Part shown: positions 61,437 to 64,000 of the stretch, in pieces
Layout of the letters: the number at the start of each line of letters is the position of its first letter
How positions within the stretch are numbered: the stretch's first letter is position 1
Source of the DNA: Niastella caeni
GTDB lineage: Bacteria > Bacteroidota > Bacteroidia > Chitinophagales > Chitinophagaceae
Direction of reading: 5' to 3'
Assembly (NCBI RefSeq): GCF_004834005.1
Contig: NZ_STFF01000003.1
Span: 248,001-312,000, forward strand
DNA: 64,000 bases
The notes under the pieces: generated by a model
Told to the model about the DNA's origin: nothing
The model's database searches: none
What the model saw: the letters and a program-made list of their open reading frames with translations, nothing else
Position numbers and translations under genes: made by a program

Positions 61437-64000
61437 TTACTTCTTAAGCAATTTCATTGTCTGCACCTGCCATTCTGTTTGGATCTTTACCAGGTAGAGT
61501 CCCGCGGCCAGGCAGGAACCGTCGAAACTAATTATGTTGCGTACACCGGCTTCAGCGTACGCCTGCCTGATCACCCTGATCATGCTTCCCTTGCTGTCGT
61601 ATAGCATTATACTATACCTGCCAGACAGTGGAAGGCTAAAATCAACGATGGCATTGCCCGCAAACGGATTCGGGCGCACCAGCCATTTTACTTTATAGCT
61701 GTCCCCATTCATTTCATTATCCGGTAAAGCCATTGGCAACACAGGAGATGACGCCGCCCTTGCAAGGTTCTCAGGCGGAACCGGATCGGTGGCCAATACG
61801 CCTAATGCCTTACTCGGGTTTAAGGATTCATTCGTGGTAATGACCACAATGGAAGGATTGTATGTTTGATGGGTGCTGCTGGTATATATAAGGCTATTGA
61901 TCCCGTTCCCGCTCATGAAGGTGACCGGAGCACCGAATGAAATGGTGGCCGTGGATGATTCCCTGTACATAATATCCCCGCTGCGGGAACCATCTTCATT
62001 GGAGAGGTGGGTAGTGTAAAAAACCTTTACTTTACCGGCTGCCTCATTCAGAACGACAAACGGCCTGTCGCCTTCCTTTGATGAAGTGACCGGATGGAGA
62101 TTATCCCAGGTATTGTTCGGGCGGCGCACCAATAACGCTATGGTAGGATAGCCATTTTTATCATAAGCTGTTTTTACCGCACAGTACAAAGTACTGTCAC
62201 TGGCAGCCACTAAATTCATTTGAAAATCGCCCATTCCATCGCCTACATTCAGGGCCGATTGAGAAGCAGGCGCCTCATCTGCCGACCATGTGGTGGGGCT
62301 GGCGCCGTCAACATGCGTTTTAAAGCCAAACAACCGGGTGTTCTGATTCGACCATAGTACTCCGATCCTTCCAGGTAACGCAGTCACCGCACAAATATCA
62401 TTGTTTGTAGCTCCAGACGCTATGGTTATTGGAGCACTAAAAGTTGAATAAGGAGGATCGCTCCAACGCACCAGCATATTACCATTACTGTTAGACGCAA
62501 TCCAGATCCTGCTGGTAGAATCAATATCCAGCGTAGCCGTTGTGTTTCCCGACTCAAAAACGATGTTTACTGTCGATGTTCTTTGTGTCCAGCGTTTATA
62601 GCGTTGTAAAGCAGGGTCATATTCCAAAGAAATGAAATAAGAAGCACTGCCAGCGCCCCTGAGCAGCAATACATGAGCCAGGTTGCCCACTACACGGCAA
62701 TCGGCCCTGGAGTTGGTAGCACTCACAAGCGTTAATACATCTGTCCATACGGAGCCATCCAGCCGAAAAACCTTTGTTCCGTCCGAATTAGTTAAAACGG
62801 CCCACCATTTCCCTGCATAGTTCCATACTTTAGCCTGTGGTGTTACCCTGGTTGCACTGCCAATATTCATCGGAGTAATGTCCTGGAAGGAACTAAAGCC
62901 CAGGGAAGGAGTAATATTAACTGTATAAGTTTGTCCATTGGTAAATCCACCGGCAAGCGCGGTCCCGGCAGCATCCGTAATGCCTGTATTGTGGTCCTTC
63001 ACGTCTAACCGAATGGTACCGCTTCCGGCTATTGCCCTTACCGTAACATCGTAGGTGGTGCTATCTGTACCCACCATTTTCACTGCATCGGGCAGTGAGG
63101 AGTTAATGGCCGTGAGCCCCACTTTGGTCAATGTTCCCCGCACGTTGCCCCCCGAAGTAAAGGTGTTGAAATCTGCGGCATCCACCCCTTTTACTTTTTT
63201 GGAAAAAACAACACGAAACGTTACCGCGTTGGTATCAGTTTGTTCGCTGGCGGGTAATTGCCGGTTAATGCTCGTTACTATGGGCGCGCCACTTTGCTCA
63301 ATAAAATAAGTTTCCCCATTGGTAAAACCAGTGGTCATCTCATTGTCTGCCGTGTCTGTAATGCCGGTCCCGCTCCCCTTCAGATCTAACCGCAAAGTAC
63401 CGTTACCCAGGATATTATTGACCGTTATATCATACGTAAGGCTATCCGTTCCAACCACGGCACTTTCAGCCAGCACACCGCTTGCAGTTCCGGAAACCGT
63501 GGTCAGGATGAAATCGCCAGTATCCACGCCTCTTACTTTCTCTGAAAAAGTGGAGCGGAAAGTAACGGTTGTATCGCTGGTCAACTGAGATGCAGGAACC
63601 TGCCGCCGGATGCTGGTAACAATGGGTGGCGTAAGATCTATTATGGCGCCATTCCCCGACAATTGCATATCGAAAGCCAGGTCGGCATTGGTGACCGTTT
63701 TCTGATGTATCTCGACGGCGATCACATTATTGCCACTCACAAAAGCGGTTTTATTAATAGTAAATGCCTGGGTAACCGAGCCATTATCCTCGGCGTCTTT
63801 ACCGAACGTCAAATAGTTTATGCTGCCGGTGGGCATTTTATTTCGGTAAACTTCCACGCCATTCACATACACCACTATGCCATCGTCTCTCAAAACACCG
63901 GCTGCAAAAGACGTGAAGTTGGCAGGGTTGGTGATATTTATTTTTTTCCGGAAGTAAGTGGTAATGTATTTCTGACTGGGATTGGGGCCATAACTTACTA
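61437..64000 (-). CDS. Large T9SS-sorted protein with Ig-like repeats (5' partial)
   Basis: The frame is open to the window edge, so the N-terminus is missing; at least 850 residues are visible. Near the start there is a beta-sandwich motif (DDGIVVYVNGVEVYRNKMP) like those in LamG or lyase accessory domains. Two Ig-like repeats follow (VTSIRRQVPASQLTSDTTVT and VTSINRQLPASEQTDTNAVT), each ending in a GFTNGETYF/GFTNGQTYT block. A propeller-like part comes next, and the last about 80 residues (VRPNPFAGNAIVDFSLPLSG to QTMKLLKK) are a T9SS type A sorting domain. It is probably a surface-exposed or secreted enzyme or adhesin. Confidence 0.85.
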   Translation of the reverse strand, partial: VSYGPNPSQKYITTYFRKKINITNPANFTSFAAGVLRDDGIVVYVNGVEVYRNKMPTGSINYLTFGKDAEDNGSVTQAFTINKTAFVSGNNVIAVEIHQKTVTNADLAFDMQLSGNGAIIDLTPPIVTSIRRQVPASQLTSDTTVTFRSTFSEKVRGVDTGDFILTTVSGTASGVLAESAVVGTDSLTYDITVNNILGNGTLRLDLKGSGTGITDTADNEMTTGFTNGETYFIEQSGAPIVTSINRQLPASEQTDTNAVTFRVVFSKKVKGVDAADFNTFTSGGNVRGTLTKVGLTAINSSLPDAVKMVGTDSTTYDVTVRAIAGSGTIRLDVKDHNTGITDAAGTALAGGFTNGQTYTVNITPSLGFSSFQDITPMNIGSATRVTPQAKVWNYAGKWWAVLTNSDGTKVFRLDGSVWTDVLTLVSATNSRADCRVVGNLAHVLLLRGAGSASYFISLEYDPALQRYKRWTQRTSTVNIVFESGNTTATLDIDSTSRIWIASNSNGNMLVRWSDPPYSTFSAPITIASGATNNDICAVTALPGRIGVLWSNQNTRLFGFKTHVDGASPTTWSADEAPASQSALNVGDGMGDFQMNLVAASDSTLYCAVKTAYDKNGYPTIALLVRRPNNTWDNLHPVTSSKEGDRPFVVLNEAAGKVKVFYTTHLSNEDGSRSGDIMYRESSTATISFGAPVTFMSGNGINSLIYTSSTHQTYNPSIVVITTNESLNPSKALGVLATDPVPPENLARAASSPVLPMALPDNEMNGDSYKVKWLVRPNPFAGNAIVDFSLPLSGRYSIMLYDSKGSMIRVIRQAYAEAGVRNIISFDGSCLAAGLYLVKIQTEWQVQTMKLLKK

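Overview
The window looks like a chromosomal segment of a soil or plant-associated member of the Bacteroidota, most likely family Chitinophagaceae (Niastella/Chitinophaga-like). The reasons are a SusC/SusD pair under an ECF sigma/FecR system, lipoprotein signal peptides on many polysaccharide-active enzymes, C-terminal type IX secretion sorting domains, absence of clear Shine-Dalgarno sequences, and several TAnnTTTG-type -7 elements. The genus is an inference. No rRNA, tRNA, CRISPR array or intact insertion sequence was seen.

Layout. 1-13.1 kb: the end of an outer-membrane efflux protein gene, then carbohydrate genes (two GH43 enzymes, a GlxA-type regulator, a PL1 pectate lyase, a GH29 alpha-L-fucosidase paired with an aldo/keto reductase, a PHP-type metallohydrolase) and a TonB-dependent siderophore-type receptor. 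13.1-14.7 kb: a protein with a duplicated domain and a stand-alone AraC-type HTH protein. 15.1-33.2 kb: an unusual locus. On the plus strand, two small HTH proteins precede a protein kinase/LanC-like protein. On the minus strand lie an ECF sigma factor, FecR anti-sigma factor, SusC, SusD, an exported TlpA-thioredoxin/phosphatase fusion, three paralogous small exported peptides plus a decayed fourth, a DUF4221-type lipoprotein, a thioredoxin-fold lipoprotein, a degenerate phosphatase and an intact phosphatase. 33.7-35.3 kb: Ada and a small membrane protein. 35.3-39.7 kb: an arsenic operon (arsR, arsM, arsN-like acetyltransferase, acr3, an exported ArsC-like protein, a phosphoesterase) with two matching operators. 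39.9-45.2 kb: a small secreted protein, a PQQ-type sugar dehydrogenase, a T9SS cargo protein and a YtxH/holin-like/coil operon. 45.3-50.2 kb: an MbnP-like lipoprotein, two ChrB-domain proteins (one fused to an AraC HTH), a porin-like protein, ChrA and a DUF1259 protein. 50.7-55.3 kb: a second PQQ-type dehydrogenase paralogous to the first, and two paralogous polysaccharide lyases. 55.5-61.3 kb: two FemAB/GNAT-type acyltransferase paralogues, a DegT-type aminotransferase and a sugar epimerase. 61.4-64.0 kb: the C-terminal part of a large T9SS-sorted protein.

The most promising undescribed system is the 15.1-33.2 kb locus. A kinase/LanC-like enzyme without zinc ligands or a lyase domain sits with three PPP-type phosphatase homologues: one exported and fused to thioredoxin, one intact, and one with nearly every metal ligand replaced. 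Three Cys/Ser/Thr-rich peptides share an almost identical leader. Two of the peptide genes and the lipoprotein gene carry the same inverted repeat 71-73 nt upstream of their start codons. This could be an atypical lanthipeptide or phospho-regulated secreted peptide system; the function is inferred, not shown.

A second unlisted signal is a set of intergenic arrays of 7- or 8-bp words, often in opposed orientation across a gap. They run into gene ends, and a different palindromic element appears inside the fecR coding sequence.
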